Shown here piece by piece: positions 37,539-46,005 of a DNA stretch of 64,000 bases. The translations under genes were made by a program, and so were the position numbers. How positions within the stretch are numbered: the first letter of the stretch is position 1; every line of letters starts with the position of its first letter. Origin of the DNA: Metapseudomonas boanensis (GTDB lineage Bacteria; Pseudomonadota; Gammaproteobacteria; Pseudomonadales; Pseudomonadaceae); assembly GCF_018704125.1 (NCBI RefSeq), contig NZ_JAGTIS010000001.1, forward strand, positions 1-64,000. Reading direction: 5' to 3'. The notes under the pieces are model-generated. The model worked only from the letters and a program-made list of their open reading frames with translations, did not search any database and was not told the DNA's origin.

Positions 37539-38321
37539 ATGAACCTTCTATTGGAAAACCGTAGCGCGCTGGTCTGTGGCGGCAGCTCGGGCCTGGGCTT
37601 CGGCGTCGCCGAGGCGTTGGCGAAGGAGGGCGTGCGCGTCTGCCTGGTAGCGCGCAACCTGGCCAAGCTGGAGATGGCCGTGGAGCGCATTCGCAAGGCC
37701 GGCGGCGATGCCCAGGCGGTGGCGGTGGATCTGAACGACCTCACCGCGTTGGACATGGCCATCGAACAGGTGGTGGCGGCCATTGGTGCGCCAGATATCC
37801 TGGTGGCCAACAACGGAGGCCCGCCACCGGCCGATGCGGTGGACTTCGATCCGCGTCAGTGGCACCAGCAGCTCGACGCCATGCTGCTGGGCACCATGAC
37901 GCTGACCAAGGCCTTCCTGCCGGGCATGCGCCAACGCCGCTTTGGCCGCATCCTGATGATTTCTTCCACCAGTGTGGTGGAGCCCATCCCGGGCCTGGTG
38001 CTGTCGAGCTCATTGCGGGCGGCCCTGGCGAACTGGGCCAAGACGCTCTCGACGGAGGTTGCTGCCGATGGGGTGACGGTGAACACCCTGATGCCCGGCT
38101 CGTTCTGGACCGAACGCACTGAGTCGCTGCTGTTCCGTGCGGCAGAGCGCAGTGGCACGCCGGTGGCAACCTTGATGGCGGAGGAACAGACGGCGATCCC
38201 GGCCGGGCGCTACGGCTCCCCTGAGGAGTTCGGAGCGGTGGCGGCCTTCCTCGCCAGCCCGCTGGCCAGCTATGTCACCGGGGCGCTGATTCCGGTGGAT
38301 GGCGGGGTGCTGAAGGGTTGA
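37539..38321 (+). CDS. Short-chain dehydrogenase-like protein lacking the catalytic Tyr and Lys
   Basis: 260-residue Rossmann-fold protein of the SDR family. NAD(P) motif GGSSGLG (14-20), VANNGG (89-94) and catalytic-type Ser143 are present. The YxxxK pair is replaced by Ser156 and Arg160 (PGLVLSSSLRAALANWAKTL). A FabG-like SDR subgroup without the Tyr exists, so it may not be a standard reductase. GGGAGA lies 7 nt before the ATG. It is probably transcribed with the importer and is the second oxidoreductase of this module. Confidence 0.82.
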   Translation: MNLLLENRSALVCGGSSGLGFGVAEALAKEGVRVCLVARNLAKLEMAVERIRKAGGDAQAVAVDLNDLTALDMAIEQVVAAIGAPDILVANNGGPPPADAVDFDPRQWHQQLDAMLLGTMTLTKAFLPGMRQRRFGRILMISSTSVVEPIPGLVLSSSLRAALANWAKTLSTEVAADGVTVNTLMPGSFWTERTESLLFRAAERSGTPVATLMAEEQTAIPAGRYGSPEEFGAVAAFLASPLASYVTGALIPVDGGVLKG

Positions 38322-38332
38322 GCTTCCAGCTC

Positions 38333-38353
38333 CCCTCTCCCACTGGGAGAGGG
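38333..38353. repeat. CCCTCTCCC-n3-GGGAGAGGG repeat, possible terminator
   Basis: Perfect 9-bp arms with loop ACT, 11 bp after the SDR stop. A related hairpin (CTCTCCC-tct-GGGAGAG) lies at 63092-63108 after the alpha/beta hydrolase gene. The shared flank GGGCGGGTTGAGGG / GGGCTGGGGCGAGGG marks a dispersed repeat used as a gene-end element. Confidence 0.6.
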
Positions 38354-38411
38354 CGGGTTGAGGGATGCTTCAGGCTGCTCGAGCCGCCATGGGCAGACCT
38401 TCGGCCAGCTT

Positions 38412-38427
38412 AGCGAATGAATTCGCC
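38412..38427. repeat. GCGAATGAATTCGC repeat, copy 2
   Basis: Second copy of the near-palindrome at 33235, followed by the same CCCCA flank. It lies between the SDR gene and the convergent LysR gene; nothing else is seen in this gap. Confidence 0.7.
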
Positions 38428-38492
38428 CCCATAGGTGGTTTCAGCTTCGGCACGGACAGCCCCTCTCTCGTTTATGGGAGCGGGTTGGCGTC

Positions 38493-39449
38493 CTAGGGAC
38501 GAGCACCGCCCAGGCGCATGCTGCAATCGACCACGGCCTGCTCATCGGCCTGCAAGCGCTCAGGCAGGAAGTCGCGGAGGAACTCCACCCAGGTCCTGAT
38601 CTTGGCATCGAGAAACTGTCGCGACGGGTAGAGCGCATAGATGCCGAGTGGAAACAGGCGGTGGTTGGGCAGCACGCGTACCAGGCTGCCGTCCTGTAGC
38701 CCGCTGCTAGCCGAGTAGACCGGCACCACGCCGATACCGATGCCGGCCCTGATGGCCTCGGTCATGGCGTCGGCGGTGTTCACCTGGAAGGGTGTCTGAT
38801 TGACGCTGACCTGCTCTTGGCCATCGGGGCCGTCGAACAGCCACTTGTCCAGCGCCATCACGTTGTTCACCAGGCGCAGGCAGCGGTGCCTGGAGAGGTC
38901 CGCCGGCTGGCGGGGAGCGCCGTGTTTTTCGATGTAATCAGGGGATGCGCAGAGCACGCTGTAGGTGGTGCCGAGCTGCTTCGAAATGAACCCGGAGTCG
39001 GGCAGCTCCTGGGCGATTACCACGGAAATGTCGTAGCCCTCGTCGAGCAGATCGGTGATGCGGTTGGCCAGGGTCAGGTCGAAGCTGACGTCCGGGTACT
39101 TCTCGCTGTACTGCGCAATGGCCTTGATCAGGTAATGCTGGCCGATGCCGGTCATGGCATGAACCTTGAGGTTGCCCACGGGCCGAGCATGGGCCTCGCT
39201 GGCCTCGGCCTCGGCTTCTTCGATATAGCCGAGGATCTGCTCGCAGCGCAGCAGATAGCGCTGGCCGGCCTCGGTGAGCGCGATGCGGCGCGTGGTGCGG
39301 TGCAGCAGGCGGGTGCGCAGGTGGGTCTCCAGGGTGGCGACTGCTCGGGAAACATAGGAAGTGGTGAGATCCATGCGCTGGGCAGCGGCGGTGAAACTGC
39401 CGGTTTCTGCCACGCAGACGAAGGCGCGCATGTTGAAGAGGATGTCCAT
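38493..39449 (-). CDS. LysR-family regulator of the efflux operon
   Basis: 318 residues: HTH near the N-terminus (FTAAAQRMDLTTSYVSRAVATLE), then the effector domain (DLLDEGYDISVVIAQEL, GIGIGVVPVYSASSGL). ATG 39449 (MDILFNMRAFVCV) matches the usual start of the PA-type LysR group; the frame extends 25 codons more. Divergent from the efflux operon across about 196 bp, so probably its regulator. LysR proteins next to FUSC/HlyD pairs commonly respond to aromatic acids. Confidence 0.87.
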   Translation of the reverse strand: MDILFNMRAFVCVAETGSFTAAAQRMDLTTSYVSRAVATLETHLRTRLLHRTTRRIALTEAGQRYLLRCEQILGYIEEAEAEASEAHARPVGNLKVHAMTGIGQHYLIKAIAQYSEKYPDVSFDLTLANRITDLLDEGYDISVVIAQELPDSGFISKQLGTTYSVLCASPDYIEKHGAPRQPADLSRHRCLRLVNNVMALDKWLFDGPDGQEQVSVNQTPFQVNTADAMTEAIRAGIGIGVVPVYSASSGLQDGSLVRVLPNHRLFPLGIYALYPSRQFLDAKIRTWVEFLRDFLPERLQADEQAVVDCSMRLGGARP

Positions 39450-39645
39450 GGAGGGTTCCGGCCCGGGAGGGGTGCGAATTTTGTCACGAAGTATGTCAGG
39501 GATTATGGCTATTTCAGTACACAATCCTTCATCTGTTCGTCTGCTTATCCTCGGCTCGGGCTGACCCTAGAATCGCCAGCCTTCCCGGCTCCGTGGCCCT
39601 TTGCGGCAGGCGCCGGGCTCCCCCCAGCATTCAGGATCTGCCGCA

Positions 39646-41154
39646 GTGCTCCGCAATCCCCGGCCCGTCTTCGCCCGTGCCAGCCTGTTCGTCGTTGTTT
39701 CGCTCCTCACCGCTTGTATCGATAGCCAGGGCATCGCGCCACAGGCCAACCGCCTGGATGCGCAGCACCTCGATCCCGGGTCGGCTATCCGCAGCGCCGA
39801 GCGCGAGGCTGCCTGGCCCGACGCCCAATGGTGGCGCGTCTACGCCGATCCACAGTTGGATGGCTGGATGGATGAGGCCCTGGCGGGTAGCCCCAGCTTG
39901 GCCATGGCGGCCGCTCGGGTACGTCAGGCTCGCGCCCTGGCGGGTGCGGTGGAGGCCGCGGAGGCTCCTCAGGTGGACCTGGAGGCCAACCTTCAGCACA
40001 AGCGCTGGCCCCACGATTTCTTCTATGGCCCCGGCGAACTGGCCCGCACGACGACCTGGAACAACACCAGCCTGCTGGGCTTCAGTTACGACCTGGATCT
40101 TTGGGGACGTGAGCGCAGCCGCAGCCACCAGGCGCTGGACCAGATTCGCGTGGCGGTGGCCGAGGCGCGAGTGGCCGCGCTGGAGTTGCAGGGCAACATC
40201 ATGCGCAGCTACATCCATCTGGCGCTGCTCTTCGCCGAACAGGACATCGCCCAAGCCAGTCTTGCGCAGCAGGAACAAATCCTCCATCTGGCCAAGCAGC
40301 GCCTGAGTGATGGCATCGGCACGCGCCTGGAGATCAGTCGCGCCGAGGCGGCGCTGCCGGAGACCCATCGGCAGATCGATTCACTGAACGAATCCATCGC
40401 CCTGGTCCGCCACCAACTGGCGATGCTGGCTGGCAAGGGGCCGGGGGAGGGTGAGCGCCTGCTGCGACCGCGCCTGGCCCTGCACCGCTTGCCTGGCCTG
40501 CCGGCGCAATTGCCGTTGGAGCTGCTCGGGCGTCGCCCGGACCTGGTGGCCAGCCGCTGGCAAGTGGCAGCCGAGGCCCGTGGCATCGAAGTAGCCAAGG
40601 CTGGCTTCTACCCCAACATCAACCTGCTCGGCGGACTGGGCACCAATGCCACCCAGGGCTCCATGCTCGATTTCCTGCGCTACGACAAGATGACCTACGG
40701 CTTCGGCCCGGCACTCAGCCTGCCGGTATTCGACGGTGGATTGCGCCGTGGTGAGCTGGGGGCTGCCGCTGCCGGCTATGACCTGGCGGTGGAGCATTAC
40801 AACCAGACTCTGCTGCGTGCACTGCAGGAAGTGGCCGACGCTCTGGTGCGTCAGGCGTCGTTGCACCAGCAGCAACAGTTCGCCGCCGAAGCGGTAGCGG
40901 CTGCGCAAAGGACCTGTGACCTGGCGCTACTGGCCCAGCAGCGTGGGCTCACCAGTTTCGACACCGTGCTGGAGGCGCAGCCGCTGCTGTTCCAGCGCCA
41001 GCTCAAACAGCAGCAGGTGCGCGCCGCGCAGCTCAGCGCCCAGGCCGATCTGCTGCTGGCCCTCGGCGGGGGCGTCTTGCCCGAACCCGGCGGCCCGTCG
41101 GACGCGAGCCTGGCTCCGCGTGAACCCGCGTTGCGTTTCTTGCCCAAACCCTGA
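39646..41154 (+). CDS. Outer-membrane efflux lipoprotein, NodT/OprM family
   Basis: 502 residues with a lipoprotein signal (lipobox LLTAC) and two OEP repeats (ALAGSPSLAMAAARVRQARA, LLGRRPDLVASRWQVAAEARG). It forms the outer-membrane channel of a tripartite pump. GTG 39646 with AGGA about 9 nt upstream gives a normal signal peptide; an upstream TTG adds 15 residues. It leads the operon, followed after 9 bp by the FUSC gene. Confidence 0.87.
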   Translation: MLRNPRPVFARASLFVVVSLLTACIDSQGIAPQANRLDAQHLDPGSAIRSAEREAAWPDAQWWRVYADPQLDGWMDEALAGSPSLAMAAARVRQARALAGAVEAAEAPQVDLEANLQHKRWPHDFFYGPGELARTTTWNNTSLLGFSYDLDLWGRERSRSHQALDQIRVAVAEARVAALELQGNIMRSYIHLALLFAEQDIAQASLAQQEQILHLAKQRLSDGIGTRLEISRAEAALPETHRQIDSLNESIALVRHQLAMLAGKGPGEGERLLRPRLALHRLPGLPAQLPLELLGRRPDLVASRWQVAAEARGIEVAKAGFYPNINLLGGLGTNATQGSMLDFLRYDKMTYGFGPALSLPVFDGGLRRGELGAAAAGYDLAVEHYNQTLLRALQEVADALVRQASLHQQQQFAAEAVAAAQRTCDLALLAQQRGLTSFDTVLEAQPLLFQRQLKQQQVRAAQLSAQADLLLALGGGVLPEPGGPSDASLAPREPALRFLPKP

Positions 41155-41163
41155 GGACTTCCC

Positions 41164-43428
41164 ATGGCGTCAACCTTCAAGCGCGCGTTGGCCGAGTGGG
41201 CGCGCAACGATGGCCTGACCTGGGCCTTCATCTTCAAGACCTTGCTCACGGCCTTCCTCGCCCTGTGGCTGGCCTATCGCCTGGAGCTGCCGCAGCCGGG
41301 CACCGTGCTGGTGACGGTGTTCATCGTCATGCAACCGCAGAGCGGCCAGGTCCTGGCCAAAAGCTTCTACCGCATCATCGGCACTCTACTGGGGCTGGCG
41401 GTGATGGTGGCGTTGATTGCGCTATTCAATCAGGAGCGGGTGCTGTTCATGCTCAGCCTGGCGATCTGGATCGGCCTGTGCACGGCAGGCGCCGCCCGTT
41501 ACCGCGACTTCCGCGGTTACGCCTGCGTGCTGGCCGGCTATACGGCGGTGATGATCGGCCTGCCGGCCACCCTGCACCCGGAAGGCGCCTTCATGCAGGC
41601 GTTGTGGCGGGTACTGGAGATTACCCTGGGGATTCTCTGCACCGGGCTGGTCAATGGCCTGATCCTGCCGCAGTCCACCCGCGCTGACCTGCGCAACACC
41701 TTGCACGGACGCTTCCGCGATTTCGCCGCCTTTGCCTGCGAGGGGCTGGCCGGGGGCCTCGATACGGAGCGCTTCGACGCTGCCAATGCGCACTTCGCTG
41801 CTGCTGCCGTAAGTCTGGAGAACATGCGCAATGCCACCGCCTTCGAAGATCCGCACATGCGCATGCGCAGCGGCCGGCTGGCACGGCTGAACAACGAGTT
41901 CATGGTGCTTTCCACGCGCTTCCACGGGCTGCACCAATTGCTCCGTCGTGTGGCCCATGAGACGCCCCGCGCGCCGAGCCCGACTGTACGAGCGAGCTCT
42001 GCTGGCGAAAGCGCCGGGTCGCAGGGGTTCGCCAGCAGAGCTGGCTCCTACGAAGAGCCACAGAGCGGAGTCGCAGTGCTCGACGCCCTCGCTCCCTGCC
42101 TCGCCGAAGTGGCCCGCCTGCTGGCGCCCCTGCGTGACCGGCTGAGCAGTGAGGCTGATGCGTCCGCCCTGGCCCAGCGACTGGAGGCTTGCAAGGTGGA
42201 ACTGATGCAGCTGATCCGCACCGGTCGCGCGCAACTGGCGATGCAACAGCCGAGCGAGGCCCGGGCGCTGGACTTCGACACTGCCGCCGAGCTGCTCTAC
42301 CGCTTCGTCGATGACCTGCACAACTACGCCCAGACCCACGCCTCACTGTTGGAACACCACCATTCCCGCGAACAGTGGAAGGAGAGTTTCCGGCCGCGTG
42401 CCAATGCCGTCGCCGCTGCAGTTGCGGGGCTGCGCAGCAGCCTGCTGATCCTCGCCCTGAGTGCGTTTTGGATGGCCACCGCCTGGCCCAGCGGTGGCAC
42501 CTTCGCCATGACTGTCGGGATGGTCTCGGCGCTGGCGTCGTCGTCGTCCAATCCCCGACGGCTCTCCGCCCAGCTCAGCCTTGGCGCGCTGGCCGGCGCC
42601 TGCCTGGGCTTTGTGACGACCTTCTGGGTACTGCCCTGGCTGGATGGCTTCGCGCTGCTCTGCTGTGCCCTCGCTCCCGTGGTGGCGCTGGGCGCCTTCC
42701 TGCTCTCGCGTCCACAGTACGCCGGCGCTGGCCTGGGCCTGCTGGTGTGGTTCTGCATGATTTCGCTGCCGGCCAACCTGACCCTCTACGACCCGCATCG
42801 GGTGATCAACGAGTACCTCGCCTCACTGCTGTCCATGGGGCTGGCCACCGTGGCCGCCGGCGTGTTGCTGCCGCCGAACCGGCGCTGGCTTTGGCGGCGC
42901 CTGGAGCGCGATCTGCGCATGTGCGTGGTGCAGGCCGTGAGCGGGCGGATGAAGGGTTTGGTGTCGGGCTTCGAGAGCGGTACCCGCGACCTGCTGAACC
43001 AGGCCTATCTGTATTCGGCGGGGCGGCCGGATGTGCAACGCCAGCTGCTGCGCTGGATGTTCCTGGTGCAAGAGGTGGGCCATGCGGTGATCGAGCTGCG
43101 CCTTGAGCAGGCACGTTTGCCGGCGCTGTCCTGCTATGCAGAGCACATGCACTGGCGCAACGCGATCCGAGCCATGGGCCGGGCGCTGGTGCGGCTGTTC
43201 ATTCAGCCATCAGAAGCCAACCGCCAGCGCGCGTTGGCCGCCGTGGAGCAGGCCATCGACAGCGTGCGGAGCACCGCCGAGCCCTGTGCCCCGCAGTTCG
43301 AGACCTCGCCCCTGCGGCGCCTGCAGAGCTACCTGCATTTCATCCGAACCTCACTGCTCGACCCGCAGACCCCGCTGCGCGATGCAGCGGTACCCGCCCA
43401 TTCGCAAGGATTCGCCCATGCCACGTGA
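41164..43428 (+). CDS. FUSC-family inner-membrane efflux protein (AaeB-like)
   Basis: 754 residues, two membrane blocks (about 18-175 and 425-590) joined by a cytoplasmic segment, then a C-terminal soluble part. LELPQPGTVLVTVFIVMQPQ and PSGGTFAMTVGMVSALASSS mark the FUSC domains. AaeB and related proteins export aromatic carboxylic acids with a HlyD partner. Residues 275-296 are encoded by an in-frame REP pair and read VRASSAGESAGSQ and onward, a low-complexity tract foreign to the family. The stop overlaps the next gene by 11 bp. Confidence 0.88.
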   Translation: MASTFKRALAEWARNDGLTWAFIFKTLLTAFLALWLAYRLELPQPGTVLVTVFIVMQPQSGQVLAKSFYRIIGTLLGLAVMVALIALFNQERVLFMLSLAIWIGLCTAGAARYRDFRGYACVLAGYTAVMIGLPATLHPEGAFMQALWRVLEITLGILCTGLVNGLILPQSTRADLRNTLHGRFRDFAAFACEGLAGGLDTERFDAANAHFAAAAVSLENMRNATAFEDPHMRMRSGRLARLNNEFMVLSTRFHGLHQLLRRVAHETPRAPSPTVRASSAGESAGSQGFASRAGSYEEPQSGVAVLDALAPCLAEVARLLAPLRDRLSSEADASALAQRLEACKVELMQLIRTGRAQLAMQQPSEARALDFDTAAELLYRFVDDLHNYAQTHASLLEHHHSREQWKESFRPRANAVAAAVAGLRSSLLILALSAFWMATAWPSGGTFAMTVGMVSALASSSSNPRRLSAQLSLGALAGACLGFVTTFWVLPWLDGFALLCCALAPVVALGAFLLSRPQYAGAGLGLLVWFCMISLPANLTLYDPHRVINEYLASLLSMGLATVAAGVLLPPNRRWLWRRLERDLRMCVVQAVSGRMKGLVSGFESGTRDLLNQAYLYSAGRPDVQRQLLRWMFLVQEVGHAVIELRLEQARLPALSCYAEHMHWRNAIRAMGRALVRLFIQPSEANRQRALAAVEQAIDSVRSTAEPCAPQFETSPLRRLQSYLHFIRTSLLDPQTPLRDAAVPAHSQGFAHAT
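41986..42051. repeat. REP pair inside the FUSC coding sequence
   Basis: GTACGAGCGAGCTCTGCTGG (41986 on) faces the reverse complement of GTAGGAGCCAGCTCTGCTGG (ending 42051), with 24-bp arms and an 18-bp loop. The arms differ at two sites only. The right arm matches a common Pseudomonas REP. The insertion keeps the frame open and adds about 22 codons in the cytoplasmic segment. Confidence 0.85.
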
Positions 43429-43618
43429 GATCGCCCTGCACGGCGTCTACATGCCGAGCCTGACCCTGCTGTTCCTCATGGCCCTGGTGCTGGGCTGGGG
43501 GCTGGACCGATTGTTCGCCTGGCGCGGCCTGTACCGCCATGCCTGGCATCCGGCGTTGCTGCGCGTCGGTCTGTTCACCTGCCTTTACGGCGCCCTGGCG
43601 CTGACCATCTACCGTTGA
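43418..43618 (+). CDS. DUF1656 small membrane protein (AaeX-like)
   Basis: 66 residues with two predicted membrane spans (PSLTLLFLMALVLGWGLD and ALLRVGLFTCLYGALALT). DUF1656 proteins always accompany FUSC/HlyD pumps; AaeX is one. AAGGA precedes ATG 43418 within the FUSC 3' end. The function in the pump is not known. Confidence 0.87.
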   Translation: MPREIALHGVYMPSLTLLFLMALVLGWGLDRLFAWRGLYRHAWHPALLRVGLFTCLYGALALTIYR

Positions 43619-43626
43619 GATTTGCC

Positions 43627-44538
43627 ATGTCCCTGAAACGACTTCTCAGTGTCGGCGTGACCCTGCTGATCCTCGCCCTGGCCGTTTTGCTGGTGCGCAC
43701 CTTGTGGCTGCACTACATGGATTCACCCTGGACCCGCGACGGCCGCGTGCGGGCGGATGTAATCAATATCGCTCCGGACGTGGCCGGTCTGGTGGTGGAA
43801 GTGGCGGTGCGCGACAACCAGCGGGTAGCGGCGGGCGACCTGCTGCTGCGCATTGACCCGTCCCATTATCAGGTAGCGGTGCAAGAGGCCGAGGTGCTGG
43901 TGGCGGCGCGCAAGGCGGCGCTGGACATGCGCAAGGTCAACGCTGATCGCCGTGCCGATATGGACGACCTGGTGGTCTCCCGCGAAAGCCGCGAGGACGC
44001 CGGCCACCTGGCCGCCGCCTCGCTGGCCGAGTACCGCCAGGCCCTGGCCGCGCTGGATGCCGCACGGCTTGATCTCGCTCGCACCGAAGTGCGCGCGTCA
44101 GTGGCGGGCCACATCACTAACCTCAATGTCTACAAGGGCGACTTCGCCCAGCGCGGCGAAGCCAGCATGGCGCTGGTGGATGGCCAGTCCTTCTACGTCA
44201 ACGGCTATTTCGAGGAAACCCGCCTGCCGCACATCAAGGTCGGCGATGCGGCCGAGTTGCGACTGATGAGCGGCGAACGTCTAAGAGGCCATGTCGACAG
44301 CATTGCCCGGGCTATCTACGACCGCGACAACCCGGAAAGCCGTGAGCTGATCGCCGACGTGAATCCGACCTTCAACTGGGTACGCCTGGCCCAGCGGGTG
44401 CCGGTGCGCATCCACTTGGACGAAGTGCCTGATGACGTGTTGTTGGCGGCGGGCATGACCTGCACCGTGGTGATCGGTGAAGCAGGCAACGAGCCGGAAA
44501 CTTCCGGCTTTCTCAATGGATTGTTGTTCGCCCAGTAA
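43627..44538 (+). CDS. HlyD-family membrane fusion protein (AaeA-like)
   Basis: 303 residues: one N-terminal membrane span (VTLLILALAVLLVRTLW), lipoyl domain halves (INIAPDVAGLVVEVAVRDNQRV and VRASVAGHITNLNVYKGDF), a short helical hairpin and a beta-barrel part. It bridges the FUSC protein to the outer-membrane channel. ATG 43627 lies 8 bp after the DUF1656 stop; the frame extends four codons upstream without benefit. Last gene of the pump operon. Confidence 0.88.
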   Translation: MSLKRLLSVGVTLLILALAVLLVRTLWLHYMDSPWTRDGRVRADVINIAPDVAGLVVEVAVRDNQRVAAGDLLLRIDPSHYQVAVQEAEVLVAARKAALDMRKVNADRRADMDDLVVSRESREDAGHLAAASLAEYRQALAALDAARLDLARTEVRASVAGHITNLNVYKGDFAQRGEASMALVDGQSFYVNGYFEETRLPHIKVGDAAELRLMSGERLRGHVDSIARAIYDRDNPESRELIADVNPTFNWVRLAQRVPVRIHLDEVPDDVLLAAGMTCTVVIGEAGNEPETSGFLNGLLFAQ

Positions 44539-44655
44539 AGAGTCCTTGTTTTGTTTGCGCCTGTTTTCCGATAGAAGCGGAACTTAAAATAGTCCTGCCT
44601 CCCACGATGAGGCGACGCTGCCGTAACTTCACCTTGCTTGGGTGTTGCGTTGTAC

Positions 44656-44690
44656 CTTCGGCCAGCTTGTGGAGAGCTGGCCGAAGTTTT
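44656..44690 (+). terminator. Strong terminator hairpin upstream of the DUF2790 gene
   Basis: 12-bp perfect arms (44656-44667 with 44675-44686), 7-nt loop, then TTTT. It ends the efflux operon transcript 118 bp after its stop, yet ends only 27 bp before the DUF2790 start, leaving little room for a promoter in between. It might act as an attenuator. Confidence 0.8.
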
Positions 44691-44717
44691 AACTGCCTAC
44701 CATCGGGAATCATTTCA

Positions 44718-44981
44718 ATGAAAGCCTTCGCACTGCTGGCGCTCGCCGGCATGTCTTCGCTCGCCTTCGCCTCAGAGTCGCTGGAAACCGCCGTGGCACA
44801 AGGCACCGAGACCGAGAAGTACCATTACGGGATGAAACTGGATGTCGCCAAGGTCATTTCCCGCAGCGACACTTCCACGGCCTGTGGTGTAGTTCCAGCC
44901 TATATGACGTATGAAGACCACCAAGGCAGAGTTCATCGCTTGGAATATATGGTCTTTGGTGAGGGTTGCAGTAACGGCTGA
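44718..44981 (+). CDS. DUF2790 small secreted protein
   Basis: 87 residues with a Sec signal (MKAFALLALAGMSSLAFA, cut near FAS). The mature part reads VAKVISRSDTSTACGVVPAY, YEDHQGRVHRLEYMVFGEGC, with two Cys that may pair. DUF2790 proteins occur almost only in Pseudomonas, often in several copies; the function is unknown. The start is ATG 44718 with GGGA upstream; longer in-frame starts lie in the terminator region. Confidence 0.8.
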   Translation: MKAFALLALAGMSSLAFASESLETAVAQGTETEKYHYGMKLDVAKVISRSDTSTACGVVPAYMTYEDHQGRVHRLEYMVFGEGCSNG

Positions 44982-45082
44982 TATGGTAGTTCGTGAATGA
45001 ATGCCTGGCTGATTGAAGTCGGGCGTCGTTGTTTATGGGGATGCAATAAGTCGCTGGTGACCTATTGTGGGCGCGCTTCTAA

Positions 45083-45871
45083 TCAAGCTTCCTGCGCCTT
45101 GAGGAACAAACTGAACAACTCTGACTGTGATTTGATCCCCAGCTTGCTGTAGATGTGCTTGCGGTGGACCTTCACCGTCTCCGCCGAGATGGCCAGCTTG
45201 CGGGCGATCTCCTTGCTGGAGCAGCCGCTGAGCATCAGTTTGCCGACTTCCAGCTCGCGGGTGGTCAGGGTGCTTTCCACTTGCAGGCCGACCGCTTCGA
45301 GTTTTTCCTGCCAGGCCGGTGCAGCGGGCGGCGGGCTGGCCATCAGCTCCTGTTCGAAGGCCAGGCGCTGACGCATCAGGCCGGCGACCCAGGGCTGGAT
45401 GAGCCCGAGCAGAGCGAGCTGGTCCGGAGTGAAAGGCTGCTTCGAACCCAGGGACAGGCACAGCGTGCGCTCACACTCCAGCGGCACATTCAGTTGCACC
45501 TCGTCCGCCACCACGTTCAGGCGGAAGTAGCGCTGGTAATAATCGGTCTGCTCGAAGCATTCCGGGGCCACGTCAGCCAGGCGGAACAGGCCGCCGACAT
45601 GGCGCTCCCGGCTGGCGATGTAGAACGGGTCGAGCTGGAAAAGGCCGCGCAGGTAGTCCTGGAACAGCGGGTCGGGGCCGCCGCCGGCGCCCGGGCATTC
45701 GGCGAATACCTGCGGCCGGCCGCTGCTGAAAAGCAGGACCACCCAGCTGTCGAATGGCACGTATTGTTCCAGCAGGCGCACCAGGGCTATCCAGAAACCG
45801 GGGCGGTCCAGGCTTTCGATCAGCCGGCCGACGGCTTGGTGCCAGGCGATATCCTGCAAAGTGAGACTCAT
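45083..45871 (-). CDS. LuxR-family regulator, first of two flanking the guanidino/amide cluster
   Basis: 262 residues: N-terminal region of unknown sensor type (PGFWIALVRLLEQYVPFDSW, YLRGLFQLDPFYIASRER) and C-terminal LuxR HTH (LTTRELEVGKLMLSGCSSKEIARKLAI, ETVKVHRKHIYSKLGI). No autoinducer-binding signature was recognised. It is divergent from the amidase gene across 134 bp and resembles the LuxR gene at 51077 in layout, though shorter. Confidence 0.85.
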   Translation of the reverse strand: MSLTLQDIAWHQAVGRLIESLDRPGFWIALVRLLEQYVPFDSWVVLLFSSGRPQVFAECPGAGGGPDPLFQDYLRGLFQLDPFYIASRERHVGGLFRLADVAPECFEQTDYYQRYFRLNVVADEVQLNVPLECERTLCLSLGSKQPFTPDQLALLGLIQPWVAGLMRQRLAFEQELMASPPPAAPAWQEKLEAVGLQVESTLTTRELEVGKLMLSGCSSKEIARKLAISAETVKVHRKHIYSKLGIKSQSELFSLFLKAQEA

Positions 45872-46005
45872 GCATCTACCCCCGGTGGGTTACCACGCTC
45901 GCGTAATTACCCGCTGGCCGATGGCGCGACATACTCGAACCATCCCAGGGCAGGTGTCGTGCATTGTGACGCCAACTTGCCCGCTGACAAGAACAAGGAG
46001 CATCC

